A stretch of 64,000 nt of DNA from Rhodopseudomonas palustris HaA2 (GCF_000013365.1 NC_007778.1:1240001-1304000); one strand, 5' to 3'; shown: positions 39,979 through 49,267, counted from the first letter of the stretch. Numbers and translations are program-made. Notes: generated from the sequence alone by a model not told the origin.

Positions 39979-42684
39979 CTAATCCTTCGCGTCGCTGGCC
40001 GCTGCACCGGATGGCAGAGCACGCGGCCGAAACAAGACGCGCTGATACAGCCAGCCGATCGCGACCAGCACCAGGCCGAGCCCCATGAACGACAGCGCCC
40101 GGTACACGCCGGTCAGCGTCGACATGTCGATCAGGAAGGCTTTGACGATGGTGAGGCCGATCACCACCGCGGAGGCGAGCCGGGCGCGCTGCGAGTTGAA
40201 CAGGATGCCGGCGCCGAGCAGCAGCACGCCGCAGCCGAGCCAGGCCAGCGAATAGGTGTACTGCTCGGCATCGGTGGTGAGGCCGCGCCACAGCACGGGG
40301 CCGTGATACAGCCGACGGATTTCCAGCGTCACATAGGCCAGCCCCATCATCAGCGCGAGCGCCGCGAAGCTGTTGGCATAGGACGGTCGGCGCAGCCCCG
40401 CGACCGCGTAGGACAGCAGCAGCGCCAGCAGCGCCGGAGCCGCATAGCCGAGCAGCAGCTCGTTCAGCAGCAGGCCGCCGATTTCGCCGGACCACCACAA
40501 CAGAGGATTTTCGAACAGCAGCAGGCCGCCGATGCTGGCGAGTGCGGCGAACACCGCGAGCAGGATCGCCGCGACGTTGTGAACGACGCTGCGGCTGCGT
40601 CGCCGCAGCCGTTCGAGGCCGATCGCCATCGCCAGCGCGACGCAGACCTGCAGGGCGACCTCGACCAGCCCGGCGCTGTCGCGATAGACATCGCCGTTGT
40701 TGACGGCGTGGCGGATCTGCAGGAATGCCAGCAGCACGGTGAACAGGATCGCTGCGGACTCCATCATGCGCAGCGGCACGTCGTCGCCGCGCTTGCGAAG
40801 CCAGAAGCTGGCGAGCCAGAACGATGCCGCCGGCACGCCATAGCCCCACAGCAGCCAGTTGAAGATCGGCGTGGTGCCGATCGCGTCTCCGACGATGCGC
40901 GGCTCCCAGCCGGCTCGCAGCACGACGATGCCAGCGAGGATCGCGGCGAGCCAGCGCAGGAACGGAATCGGCCGCTGCAGCGAGATCCAGGCCGTGCCGG
41001 CCGCCATCAGCGCCAGCGCGATCGTCAGCCAGCCCTTCTCCAACGCGAAGGTCAGCGCCAGCGCCAGCGCGCCGAGCGTGCCGGTGGCGTACAGCGCCGC
41101 CGAGATCGCGAGCCCGGGCCGGGTCTCGCGCTTGCTCAGCCATTCGGTGGCGGCGCCGTAAGCCGCGGCGAGGAGTACCGCGACAATGGCAAACGGGATC
41201 GAGCGATCGAGATGGGCGATCCGCGCATACAGCGCGATCAGCAACGCCAGCGGCGTGAACACCCCCGCAGCCGACCAGATCACCGGGACGATCGCACTGG
41301 TCGATCGCCCCTGTGCCAGCAGCCCGGCGACGCCGAAGCCGAGCGCAAAGATCGCAGCCGTGATCAGGTGTGTCGTCACCGAGCCGGCAAGCGGATCGGT
41401 GCCGATTCCGGGCAGCGGTCCGCCGGGCAACGCAAGTAATTCGGGCGCGCTGCGGATCACCCACGAGAGAAACACCAGCGCGACCAGCACCGCGGCGGCG
41501 CCGACGGCCGCAGTCGCCGCCGCTGCGCGCCACGCCACGCCGAGCGTCGCCGCGACCAGCAGCGCGAACACGATCATCGCCGAGTCGGTATGGCCCTCGC
41601 CGACGACGATCAGCGCGGCCGCGAGCACGGGCGCGGCGAGCGAGGCGGACGAGATCGTCTCGATTCGGCCGTCCTCGAGCGACGGGCCGAACAGCAAGTT
41701 GCAGACAACGAGCAGTGCGGCGAGCACGAAGCCGGCGATGACGTGGAACGCGAGCGGCCCCAGCGACGCTCCTGCGAGTCCGGCCACCGCCCAGAGGAAC
41801 GCCAGCGCGATCGTGGTCATGGCGAGCCAGCGCCACAGCCGGATTCGCGCGAGGCCGTACGACGCCGCGGTCACCACCGCGAGATAGATGTACAGCGCCC
41901 AATAGTCGGGCGTCTCCGACGACACCAGCAGCGGCGTGACGAAGCCGGCGACGACGCCGAGCCCTGCCAGCGCCGGGCCGTGCAGCAACGCCGCAGCCAG
42001 CGTGCCGAGCGCGACCAGCCCGAGCAATATGAAGGCGCTGGCGGGAGCGAGAAAGTCGTACAGGGCATAGGATGCGTAGACGGTCGCGAATGCCACGGCG
42101 GTGCCAGCCGCGGTGAGGATCGCGGGGATGTTGGCGATCGGCAGCGCGCGCAGGTTCGAGATGTCCTCCTTGCGTCGCGTCCATTCACCGGCGCCGAGCA
42201 GCGCCAGTGCGAACAGGCCGCCGAGCAACACGCGCACGCCGGGGCCGAGCAGACCCTGTTCGATCGAGTAACGCACCATGAAGAAGCCGCCGAGCGCCAG
42301 CGTCAGCCCGCCGACCCACACCACCCAGCGGGTGCCGATGCGCTCTTCGAAGCCGGGCTTGGCTGATGGTGCAGCCGGCGGTTCGGCCGGCGCGGACGTA
42401 TCGATCGATGCGTCTGCCGACGCGGCGCTCCCGGCGGATGCCGATTCCGTCGCCGCCTCGGCCGCCCCCGCCTCGGCGACTTCCGGCTGAAGCTCGGGTG
42501 CGAGCGATGCCTCCGCGACGGCGCTACCACTCGCCGCGGTCGCCGCGGGCTGCGCACGCGCCGTCAGCGGCTGTCCCGCTTCGAGCGCGGCGAGCCTCGC
42601 CTGCAATTCCTGGGAGCGGTTGTTCGCCTTGCGCGCCAGCACCAGCGCGACGAGGGCGATCACGAGCGTCAGCAGTTCGAACAT
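39979..42684 (-). CDS. DUF2339 large multi-pass membrane protein
   Basis: About 901 residues. One N-terminal anchor helix (residues 1-20, FELLTLVIALVALVLARKANN), then a short coiled-coil and a long Ala/Pro/Glu-rich linker (40-120), and then some 24-26 hydrophobic helices. The first ones follow 'FEERIGTRWVVWVGGLTLALGGFFMVRYSIEQGLLGPGVRVLLGG', the signature of DUF2339. The role is unknown; no enzyme residues are clear. GGAG before the ATG at 42684 supports the start over the GTG 3 bp upstream. It lies upstream of the receptor gene and reads the same way, with 163 bp between. Confidence 0.87.
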   Translation of the reverse strand: MFELLTLVIALVALVLARKANNRSQELQARLAALEAGQPLTARAQPAATAASGSAVAEASLAPELQPEVAEAGAAEAATESASAGSAASADASIDTSAPAEPPAAPSAKPGFEERIGTRWVVWVGGLTLALGGFFMVRYSIEQGLLGPGVRVLLGGLFALALLGAGEWTRRKEDISNLRALPIANIPAILTAAGTAVAFATVYASYALYDFLAPASAFILLGLVALGTLAAALLHGPALAGLGVVAGFVTPLLVSSETPDYWALYIYLAVVTAASYGLARIRLWRWLAMTTIALAFLWAVAGLAGASLGPLAFHVIAGFVLAALLVVCNLLFGPSLEDGRIETISSASLAAPVLAAALIVVGEGHTDSAMIVFALLVAATLGVAWRAAAATAAVGAAAVLVALVFLSWVIRSAPELLALPGGPLPGIGTDPLAGSVTTHLITAAIFALGFGVAGLLAQGRSTSAIVPVIWSAAGVFTPLALLIALYARIAHLDRSIPFAIVAVLLAAAYGAATEWLSKRETRPGLAISAALYATGTLGALALALTFALEKGWLTIALALMAAGTAWISLQRPIPFLRWLAAILAGIVVLRAGWEPRIVGDAIGTTPIFNWLLWGYGVPAASFWLASFWLRKRGDDVPLRMMESAAILFTVLLAFLQIRHAVNNGDVYRDSAGLVEVALQVCVALAMAIGLERLRRRSRSVVHNVAAILLAVFAALASIGGLLLFENPLLWWSGEIGGLLLNELLLGYAAPALLALLLSYAVAGLRRPSYANSFAALALMMGLAYVTLEIRRLYHGPVLWRGLTTDAEQYTYSLAWLGCGVLLLGAGILFNSQRARLASAVVIGLTIVKAFLIDMSTLTGVYRALSFMGLGLVLVAIGWLYQRVLFRPRALPSGAAASDAKD

Positions 42685-42738
42685 CACAGCTCCAGGCGAC
42701 CGGCCCGGATCGAGGGCGCTTCGCTTCCTAGGACAAAT

Positions 42739-43746
42739 TCAGCGCCGACCGCGCACGCGCAGGCCGGGCGCGGGGCGCTCCTGCAGCACCTCGCGGCGGA
42801 AGCGAAACAACGCGGCGGGACGTCCGCCTGTTCGTGTCGACATCTCGCCGGTCGGTTCGACCAGCGCGCCGGCTTCGACCAGCCGCCGGAAATTCTGCTT
42901 GTGCAGATGCCGGCCCGAGATCGCTTCCACGGTATGCTGCAACTCGGTGAGTGTGAACTCCGGCGGCAGAAGTTCAAACACCACCGGCCGGTATTTCAGC
43001 TTGGCGCGCAGCCGCGCGATCGCTGTGGCGAGAATCCGGCGGTGATCGAACCGCATCGCCACGCCGAGCGGCGGCACCTTGGCGCGCGCGAGCGCAGCGG
43101 GCCGCCCGTCGCGCCGCGCCTCTTCGATCAGGCCGGCTTCGTACAGCAGTTCGTAGCGGTCGAGCACGCGCTCCTCGTCCCATTGCGCGCCGTCGATGCC
43201 GAAATACAGCCGGACGCGATCCTTGCGGGCGAGGGCGCGCGTCGTGTCGGGCTGTTCGGCCTGGCTGGCCCAGGCGGTGAGTTCGGGGATGATGTCGCGC
43301 GCGATGATCTCGGGGCGCTGCTGGCGCCAGTCCTCCCACGGGAAGAAGCGATACCAGGGCTCGAACGTCGCGCCGGCCGCACGGGCGGCGTTGTCGACCG
43401 CGCGGGTCAGCGCCAGATAGCCGATCGAGGCGACGTGGACGTCGGTGTCGCCGACCCGCGCATGGCGGCCGCGATCGCCGAACGTGTAGAGCTGTTCGAC
43501 ATAGCCGAGACGCAGTCCGGTCTGCTCTTCCACCCAGGCGCGCAGCCCGATGTCGAGCGTGCGATGCGAGATCGCGTCGAATGGCCCGTAGGGCAGGCCG
43601 ATCAGGTCGTTGCCGCCCGACGACGTCAGGATCAGCGGCTCGTTGTTCTCGATCGCGACGATCGCCGCGGTCAGTCCGATCTCGATTGGAATCGGGGGCT
43701 TGTCGCCGCTCCAAGCCTTGTTGCCACTCAAAGCCTTGTCGGTCAT
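42739..43746 (-). CDS. nadQ: NrtR/NadQ-like NAD biosynthesis repressor (Nudix-like plus winged helix)
   Basis: A 335-residue protein with the two-domain structure of the COG4111/NrtR-like group that represses NAD synthesis. The N-terminal part has a Nudix fold ('IEIGLTAAIVAIENNEPLILTSSGGND...GLPYGPFDAI...GLRAWVEEQTGLRLGYVEQLYTFGD'), but the catalytic box lacks key Glu residues (REUXEE is replaced by RAWVEE). The C-terminal 100 residues look like a winged helix ('LPPEFTLTELQHTVEAISGRHLHKQNFRRLVEAGALVEPTG' and 'GRPAALFRF'). It lies 8 kb from nadABC. That it regulates them is inference from family and dyad sites. Confidence 0.75.
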   Translation of the reverse strand: MTDKALSGNKAWSGDKPPIPIEIGLTAAIVAIENNEPLILTSSGGNDLIGLPYGPFDAISHRTLDIGLRAWVEEQTGLRLGYVEQLYTFGDRGRHARVGDTDVHVASIGYLALTRAVDNAARAAGATFEPWYRFFPWEDWRQQRPEIIARDIIPELTAWASQAEQPDTTRALARKDRVRLYFGIDGAQWDEERVLDRYELLYEAGLIEEARRDGRPAALARAKVPPLGVAMRFDHRRILATAIARLRAKLKYRPVVFELLPPEFTLTELQHTVEAISGRHLHKQNFRRLVEAGALVEPTGEMSTRTGGRPAALFRFRREVLQERPAPGLRVRGRR

Positions 43747-43774
43747 CGCGCGTGGCTCATGCGGCGTCCGCTCG

Positions 43775-44281
43775 TTATTCGAGATCGATGCGGAACGGCT
43801 GTCCCTCGATGCCGAGATTGCCGGGGCCGATCTTGTCCAGCGCGCGCAGCATCCGCCCGTCGCGCCCGAGCGCGCGATCGGCCAGCGTCACGATCAGCCG
43901 GTTCGGGAAGGCGCTCGGCGAGGCGTCGCGGATCTGCTGCGCGATGACCGCCTCGTCGCGATGCGGGTTGAGCGCGCAGGCGGCGGCGAAGGCGCTGGCG
44001 GTGGAGCGGCTGATGCCGGCGTAGCAATGCACCACCAGCGGCGCGGCGCGGTCCCAGGCCCGGACGAAATCCAGCACCTGGGTGATGTGCTGTTCGTTGG
44101 GCGCGACGAAGCCGTCGATGTCCTCGGTGATGTCGTCCATCGAGATGCGCAGATGGTTGGCTTCCGGCACCGTAGGGGGCCGCTGCACCTGGCCGACATT
44201 GGCCATCACCGACAGGATATGGCTGGCGCCGGTCGCCGCGACGGTCGGGTGCAAGGCTGCGAGAGAGCAGACGTGAATCAT
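43775..44281 (-). CDS. Tyrosine/dual-specificity protein phosphatase-like protein
   Basis: 168 residues. The active-site loop is VHCYAGISRSTA (CX5R with the Cys nucleophile at about residue 86 and Arg at 92), with general-acid candidate DDITED upstream. The N-terminus has no transit or membrane segment, so it is cytoplasmic. Similar proteins in alphaproteobacteria are called protein tyrosine phosphatase, without known substrates. It lies 28 bp upstream of the nadQ-like gene and in the same direction, so they may share a transcript. Confidence 0.82.
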   Translation of the reverse strand: MIHVCSLAALHPTVAATGASHILSVMANVGQVQRPPTVPEANHLRISMDDITEDIDGFVAPNEQHITQVLDFVRAWDRAAPLVVHCYAGISRSTASAFAAACALNPHRDEAVIAQQIRDASPSAFPNRLIVTLADRALGRDGRMLRALDKIGPGNLGIEGQPFRIDLE

Positions 44282-44380
44282 GAGGCCTTCCGGAGTTGCG
44301 CGATCTTAATCCTGCGCCGCAGGAGGTGAAAGCGCGATGACGGCGTCGGTCTTCTGGAACGCCGGCGCCGGCCGGCGGTG

Positions 44381-45016
44381 CTAGCCGTACAGCGCCTGAA
44401 AGCGGGCCAGCAACCGCTTCTCCGCCTTTCCGGCCGACCAGGGCGTCAGATAATCGTCGATCATCGCCGGCGGCAGCCCGGGATCGCTGCCGAACAGCCG
44501 CTTGGCTTCGGACTTGGTGAAGCCGGCGAGGTGGGTCGCCTCGAGAAAGGCGGCGCCGCGGTCGGCGGCCTTGATCTGGCGTTCGATCGCCTCGTCGAGC
44601 GCCGCCGGCAGCCCGAACCGGATGTGGATCGCGGCCAGCAGCCGTCGCTCGACCGCCTTGTAGGATTCGCCGATCACCGCCTTGAACGGCGAGATCATGT
44701 CGCCGATCACGTATTCGGGGGCGTCGTGCAGCAGGGCTGCGAGCCGCAACCGGGCGTCGACCCGGGGGCTCTTCTCGCGCATCACCGCCTCGACCAGCAG
44801 CGTATGCTGCGCCACCGAGAAGATGTGCGCACCGCTGGTCTGGCCGTTCCAGCGCGCGACCCGCGCCAGACCGTGGGCAATATCGGCGATTTCGACATCC
44901 AGCGGCGACGGATCGAGCAAATCAAGCCGGCGGCCGGACAGCATCCGCTGCCAGACCCGGGCGGAGGCTTGCGATGTCCTGGGAGCGGTGCTGGAGGTTT
45001 TGGCGGCAGAGGTCAT
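44381..45016 (-). CDS. HD-domain hydrolase (YfbR/phosphohydrolase-like)
   Basis: 211 residues. A single HD domain: 'HIFSVAQHTLLVEAVM' (first His), 'RLAALLHDAPEYVIGDMISPFK' (HD pair), 'EAIERQIKAADRGAAFLEA' (last Asp). The arrangement resembles YfbR-type 5'-deoxynucleotidases, which have H...HD...D; the exact substrate is not certain. I use the ATG at 45016 (MTSAAKTS); the longer frame to 45061 is possible. It is upstream of the phosphatase and reads leftward, giving the order HD, phosphatase, nadQ-like. Confidence 0.82.
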   Translation of the reverse strand: MTSAAKTSSTAPRTSQASARVWQRMLSGRRLDLLDPSPLDVEIADIAHGLARVARWNGQTSGAHIFSVAQHTLLVEAVMREKSPRVDARLRLAALLHDAPEYVIGDMISPFKAVIGESYKAVERRLLAAIHIRFGLPAALDEAIERQIKAADRGAAFLEATHLAGFTKSEAKRLFGSDPGLPPAMIDDYLTPWSAGKAEKRLLARFQALYG

Positions 45017-45180
45017 GGCAAAGCCGAGGCAAAGTTCAGGCGGGCGGGCGCGGCGAAACAACTCGCGCCATATAGGCCGCCTTGCCCGAACTAAGCCACC
45101 GTCTCGGCTCAGTTCTGCACGATCTCGTGACTACCCTCGTGCTCTGGTGCTGGTGGCTTAGTGCGCGAAGGGGGAATGCC

Positions 45181-45351
45181 ATGGGGACGACCGATCGCCG
45201 CGAGGCGGACCGATCGCAGGCCGAAGACGGATACCGTCAGGTCGCCGCCGAATCGTCGCTGCAGGAATTGCAGCAGCAAAACGAAGCACTGAAAGAGCTG
45301 GTCGTCAGCCTGTCCGAGCTGGTGATCAAGCGGGTCGCCGATCAGCGCTGA
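45181..45351 (+). CDS. Small coiled-coil protein
   Basis: A 56-residue hydrophilic protein with a heptad-like stretch (LQELQQQNEALKELVVSLSELVIKRV, residues 28-53). No named family; it is not clearly SlyX. The ATG at 45181 is preceded by GGGGG. Its end overlaps the end of tag on the opposite strand by 10 bp. The frame can be read from 45082, but the first part is arginine-rich and less convincing. Confidence 0.6.
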   Translation: MGTTDRREADRSQAEDGYRQVAAESSLQELQQQNEALKELVVSLSELVIKRVADQR

Positions 45352-45995
45352 CGCTGGGCGATCGTCCGCGCCGGCGCCGCCGAACGTCGCGCCGGCCTTT
45401 TTGCTGCGCCGCAACGATCGTGGCAATGGCAATCCACCAGATGGTCGTTGACCATGCCCACCGCCTGCATGAAGGCGTAGACGATGGTCGGGCCGACGAA
45501 TTTGAAGCCGCGCGCCGACAGATCCTTCGAGATTTTCACCGACAGCGGCGTCGAGGCCGGCACGCTCAAGGTGGTCTTGAACGCGTTGACCTTCGGCGCG
45601 CCGCCGACATGGTCCCACAGCAGTTTCGAAAAGCCCGGGCCTTCCTCCTGGATCGTCAGCCAGGCCTTGGCGCTGCCGATCGCGCCGTCGATCTTGGCGC
45701 GGTTGCGGACGATGCCGACGTCGTTCATCAGCGCCTGCACCTTCGCCGCGTCGTAGCGCGCGATCCTGGCCGGATCGAAATCGTCGAAGGCGCGGCGGAA
45801 ATTGTCACGCTTGCGCAGGATCGTGATCCACGACAGCCCGGCCTGGAAGCCGTCGAGGATCAGCTTCTCGAACAGCGCGCGGTCGTCGTATTCCGGCACG
45901 CCCCATTCGGTGTCGTGATAGGCGACGTAGAGCGGATCGTCGCCCGGCCACGGGCAGCGCGCGAGGCCGTCGGCGTGCATGCGTGCGCCGCTCAT
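45342..45995 (-). CDS. tag: DNA-3-methyladenine glycosylase I
   Basis: Tag removes N3-methyladenine from alkylated DNA, acting in base-excision repair. The 217-residue protein has the zinc-binding N-terminal region 'RCPWPGDDPLYVAYHDTEWGVPEYDDRALFEKLILDGFQAGLSWITIL' (Tag signature) and the C-terminal 'LVDCHCHDRC' with the other metal ligands. C-terminal residues (from 195) are an Ala/Arg tail. Overlaps ygfZ by 4 bp and reads the same way, so it is co-transcribed with it. Confidence 0.95.
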   Translation of the reverse strand: MSGARMHADGLARCPWPGDDPLYVAYHDTEWGVPEYDDRALFEKLILDGFQAGLSWITILRKRDNFRRAFDDFDPARIARYDAAKVQALMNDVGIVRNRAKIDGAIGSAKAWLTIQEEGPGFSKLLWDHVGGAPKVNAFKTTLSVPASTPLSVKISKDLSARGFKFVGPTIVYAFMQAVGMVNDHLVDCHCHDRCGAAKRPARRSAAPARTIAQRQR

Positions 45996-46873
45996 GCCAC
46001 GGTCTTTCGCACAGCCGGCTTCAACTCGTCCGGATCGACCAGGCGCAGCGCGATGCCGGCGGCGCCGAGCGGCAATGAAGCTTCGCGGGCGTCCGCCACG
46101 CGGTCGATCCGCAGCAGCGCCAGACCGCAGCCGTCGGCCGACGACCCCATGGTGCCGACGCTCTTGTCGCCGGCGGTGATCTCGCTACCCGGCTGAGGCG
46201 CCGCGCCGTCGATCAGCACACGCACGATCCGGGTGCGCGCAGTGCCGCGATGGTGCATTCGCGACACCACTTCCTGGCCGATGTAGCACCCCTTACCGAA
46301 ATCGACGCCGTGCAGCCGGTCCATGTTGGCTTCGTGCGGAAACGCATCGCCATAGGCGAAGTCGACGCCGCCGGCCGGCGCACCGCAGGCGATGCGATGC
46401 GCCTCATAGGCGGCGGCATCCACCAGCTCCGCGCCGATCGCCTCGGCGGTCTTGTGCGCCAGCAGTTCGGGCACGATGATTCGCCAGCCGAGCTGGTCGT
46501 TGCGCGGATCGGTAAAGGCCGGTGCCGACGTCGCGGCCGGCGCACCGTCCCACACGGCGAGCACGCCGAGCCGGTCGGACAGGTTCTCGATCAGCACCTT
46601 GGCGCGCAGTTTATAGAATTTCAGCTTGGTGGTGAGCGGTTCCGCCAGCGTTTTCGGGCAATCCAGCAGGAAACCGCCATCGTCCTCCGCGGCGATCTCG
46701 GTGATGAAGAAATCGGCGACGATCTTGCCCTGCGGCGTCAGCAGCGCGCCGAACCGGCCGAGCCCGGGTTCGAGCAGCGTCAGATCCGTGGTGACCAGCC
46801 CGTTCAGCAGATGCCGCGCGTCGGCTCCGCTGATCTTGATCACGCCGCGGTCGGGGAGCAGGGCTGCCTTCAT
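45992..46873 (-). CDS. ygfZ: Folate-binding Fe-S assembly protein YgfZ
   Basis: YgfZ (GcvT-like) helps Fe-S cluster maturation or repair and binds tetrahydrofolate. The diagnostic motif KGCYIGQE lies in 'HGVDFGKGCYIGQEVVSRMHHRGTARTR' (about residue 205-230). The 293-residue length is close to the usual 300-330. The N-terminus 'GVIKISGADARHLLNGLVTTDLTLLEPGLGRFGALLTPQGKIVADF' is standard. Overlaps tag by 4 bp and is divergent from the dihydroorotase gene, with 141 bp between. Confidence 0.95.
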   Translation of the reverse strand: MKAALLPDRGVIKISGADARHLLNGLVTTDLTLLEPGLGRFGALLTPQGKIVADFFITEIAAEDDGGFLLDCPKTLAEPLTTKLKFYKLRAKVLIENLSDRLGVLAVWDGAPAATSAPAFTDPRNDQLGWRIIVPELLAHKTAEAIGAELVDAAAYEAHRIACGAPAGGVDFAYGDAFPHEANMDRLHGVDFGKGCYIGQEVVSRMHHRGTARTRIVRVLIDGAAPQPGSEITAGDKSVGTMGSSADGCGLALLRIDRVADAREASLPLGAAGIALRLVDPDELKPAVRKTVA

Positions 46874-47014
46874 TGCATTCTCTCGTGGCGCCGGTCAGGA
46901 ACTTCCTTGCGGAAACCGGCCGGCTGGATAAGACATTTCAAGGTAAGCGGCCGGGCTCCGGCCAACAAGAGTTGCAAGACTCGCGCCGGACCATCCGAGG
47001 GGTATTCGACCAGC

Positions 47015-48349
47015 ATGACCGCCACATTCGATACCATTCTGAAAGGCGCCACGATCGTCAACCACGACGGCGAGGGCATCGGCGACATCGGAATCAGCGG
47101 CGGCCGGATCGCGGCGCTGGGCTCGCTCGGCGCCGAAAAGGCCGGCGAGACGATCGATTGCGGCGGCCTGCATGTGCTGCCGGGCGTGATCGACACCCAG
47201 GTGCATTTCCGCGAACCGGGCCTCACCCACAAGGAAGACCTCGAAACCGGCTCGCGCAGCGCGGTGATGGGCGGCGTCACCGCGGTGTTCGAAATGCCGA
47301 ACACCAACCCGCTGACCGTCACCGAAGAGACCTTCACCGACAAGGTGAAACGCGCCGAGCACCGGATGCATTGCGACTTCGCGTTCTTCATCGGCGGCAC
47401 CCGCGACAATGTCGATGAGCTGCCGAAGCTCGAGCGCGCCCGCGGCTGCGCCGGCGTCAAGGTGTTCATCGGCTCCTCGACCGGCAGCCTCTTGGTCGAG
47501 GACGATCCGAGCCTGCGCCGCATCCTCAACGTGATCCAGCGCCGCGCCGCGTTCCACGCCGAGGACGAGTACCGGCTCGAGGACCGCAAGGGCGAGCGCA
47601 TCGAGGGCGATCCGCGCTCGCATCCGGTGTGGCGCGACGACATCGCCGCATTGACGGCGACGCAGCGGCTGGTGGCGATCGCGCGTGAGACCGGCAAGCG
47701 CATCCACGTGCTGCACGTCTCGACCCGTCAGGAGATGGAGTTTCTGCGCGAGCACAAGGACGTCGCGTCGGTCGAGGTGACGCCGCATCATCTGACGCTG
47801 GTCGGACCGGAGTGCTACGAGCGGCTCGGCACCAAGGCGCAGATGAATCCGCCGGTGCGCGATGCGTGGCATCGCGACGGCATCTGGCACGGCCTGGCGC
47901 AGGGCGTCGTCGACGTGCTCGGCTCGGATCATGCGCCGCACACGCTGGAGGAAAAGGCCAAGACCTATCCGGCCTCGCCGTCCGGCATGACCGGGGTGCA
48001 GACGCTGGTGCCGACCATGCTCGACCACGTCAACGCCGGAAAATTGTCGCTGGCGCGCTTCGTCGATCTCACCAGCGCGGGGCCGGCGCGGCTGTTTGGC
48101 ATCGCCTGCAAGGGCCGCATCGCCGCCGGCTACGACGCCGACTTCACGGTGGTCGATCTGAAGCGCAGCGAGACCATCACCAACGACTGGGTCGCCTCGC
48201 GCGCCGGCTGGACGCCCTATGACGGCGTCCGCGTCACCGGCTGGCCGGTCGGCACCTTCGTGCGCGGCGCCAGGGTGATGTGGCAGGGCGAACTCGCAAC
48301 GCCCGCGACCGGCGAGCCGGTGCGGTTTCTGGAGACGCTGAAGCCGTAA
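47015..48349 (+). CDS. pyrC: Dihydroorotase
   Basis: Third step of pyrimidine synthesis: carbamoyl-aspartate to dihydroorotate. Class I DHOase of 444 residues with 'GVIDTQVHFREPGLTHKEDLETGSRSAVMGGVTAV' (metal HxH near residue 61-63), 'HVLHVSTRQEM', 'VEVTPHHLTLV' and the FGSDHAPH-type 'VLGSDHAPHTLEEK'. It has a hydantoinase-like outline, so another cyclic amidase is possible but less likely. The ATG at 47015 has a distant GAGGGG. Convergent with the GntR gene, whose stop lies 7 bp beyond its own. Confidence 0.88.
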   Translation: MTATFDTILKGATIVNHDGEGIGDIGISGGRIAALGSLGAEKAGETIDCGGLHVLPGVIDTQVHFREPGLTHKEDLETGSRSAVMGGVTAVFEMPNTNPLTVTEETFTDKVKRAEHRMHCDFAFFIGGTRDNVDELPKLERARGCAGVKVFIGSSTGSLLVEDDPSLRRILNVIQRRAAFHAEDEYRLEDRKGERIEGDPRSHPVWRDDIAALTATQRLVAIARETGKRIHVLHVSTRQEMEFLREHKDVASVEVTPHHLTLVGPECYERLGTKAQMNPPVRDAWHRDGIWHGLAQGVVDVLGSDHAPHTLEEKAKTYPASPSGMTGVQTLVPTMLDHVNAGKLSLARFVDLTSAGPARLFGIACKGRIAAGYDADFTVVDLKRSETITNDWVASRAGWTPYDGVRVTGWPVGTFVRGARVMWQGELATPATGEPVRFLETLKP

Positions 48350-48355
48350 GCGGCT

Positions 48356-49129
48356 TCAGCCTGGCACGTCGATCGTGGTGTTGAACACCACGAGGTCGCC
48401 GCGGTAGAGGCCGGTCGAGAAGAACACGATCTCGTCTTTGCGGTTGGTGATCAGCCGGCGTACTTCCGCGACCGGGGCGTTGACCGGAATGTTCATGTAT
48501 TTGGCGACGGCCAGATCCGCCGAGGTGATGCGGACCGATTGCTTCATGCGCTTCAGCTTGGCCCGCGAGACCCTGGTCAAATGCGGGATGATCATCTGGC
48601 GATCGAAGGTCTCGGGATCGCGATTGTAGTAGTCGTTGGCCAGATACACGTCGTTGACGCAATAGGGCTCGTCATAGGCGCGATGGATCCGCTTCATGTA
48701 GCGGTAGTCCTTGAAATGCTTCTCCGGGCCGTCGACGGTGGACGGCAGCGCGCAGCTCTTGATCACGTCGAGCGATTCCGCGCTGTTGCCGTCCAGCGTC
48801 GCGAGCAGATAGTTCCAGTCGGAATCCAGCGAGATCGTCTTCCGCGGCTTGACCTGGTCGGCGACGAACGTGCCCTTGCCCTGGATCGGGATGATCAGGC
48901 CCTTGGCGGAGAGCACGCCGAGCGCTTGACGGATGGTCACGCGGGCGACGTCGTAGCGCTCCGACAGCTCGGCGATCGTCGGCAACTGAGCGCCGGCCGG
49001 CCAGCGGCCCTCGTAGATGTCGGTCTCCAGCAGGTTGGACAGAGACACGTAGAGCGGCTGCTGCGTCTCGTTCAGCCGCCGCCGGATGTCCTCAGTTTCT
49101 GCTGTCGCGTCAGTCACCGGCCGCCTCAT
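48356..49129 (-). CDS. GntR-family transcription regulator, UTRA (HutC) type
   Basis: 257 residues. The N-terminal GntR winged helix is 'SLSNLLETDIYEGRWPAGAQLPTIAELSERYDVARVTIRQALGVLSAKGLIIPIQGKGTFVAD' (residues 27-90). The C-terminal UTRA domain (residues 110-257) binds a small ligand. The ligand is not known; the adjacent ABC importer and hydrolase genes suggest its substrate or breakdown product. The ATG at 49129 is chosen over the GTG at 49141. It is divergent from the ABC operon; a perfect palindrome lies in the 138-bp spacer, probably its operator. Confidence 0.88.
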   Translation of the reverse strand: MRRPVTDATAETEDIRRRLNETQQPLYVSLSNLLETDIYEGRWPAGAQLPTIAELSERYDVARVTIRQALGVLSAKGLIIPIQGKGTFVADQVKPRKTISLDSDWNYLLATLDGNSAESLDVIKSCALPSTVDGPEKHFKDYRYMKRIHRAYDEPYCVNDVYLANDYYNRDPETFDRQMIIPHLTRVSRAKLKRMKQSVRITSADLAVAKYMNIPVNAPVAEVRRLITNRKDEIVFFSTGLYRGDLVVFNTTIDVPG

Positions 49130-49203
49130 TTTTCCGCACACCCGAGCAAAGCCGGCGTGCCGCCGCCCAAAAAGCGGAACTCATCCGCCTGAAAATTGAT
49201 CTT

Positions 49204-49225
49204 GTGTGCTGGTCAACCAGCACAC
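49204..49225. promoter_or_regulatory. Perfect 22-nt palindrome, likely GntR operator
   Basis: GTGTGCTGGT (49204-49213), two bases, then ACCAGCACAC (49216-49225). A perfect 10-bp dyad, 42 bp before the ABC substrate-binding gene and in the spacer from the GntR gene. The chance of a random perfect 20-base dyad is very small. Binding by the GntR protein is inferred. Confidence 0.6.
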
Positions 49226-49267
49226 TAGTCTTTGTCCGTCGTCATCGACTAACACGGGAGCGCGGAC

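Noticed and set aside
43747-43774. Possible NAD-regulator dyad before the nadQ-like gene
   Set aside because: The CTC and GAG arms are seven bases apart, so it does not match the N5 spacing of the two nadA sites.
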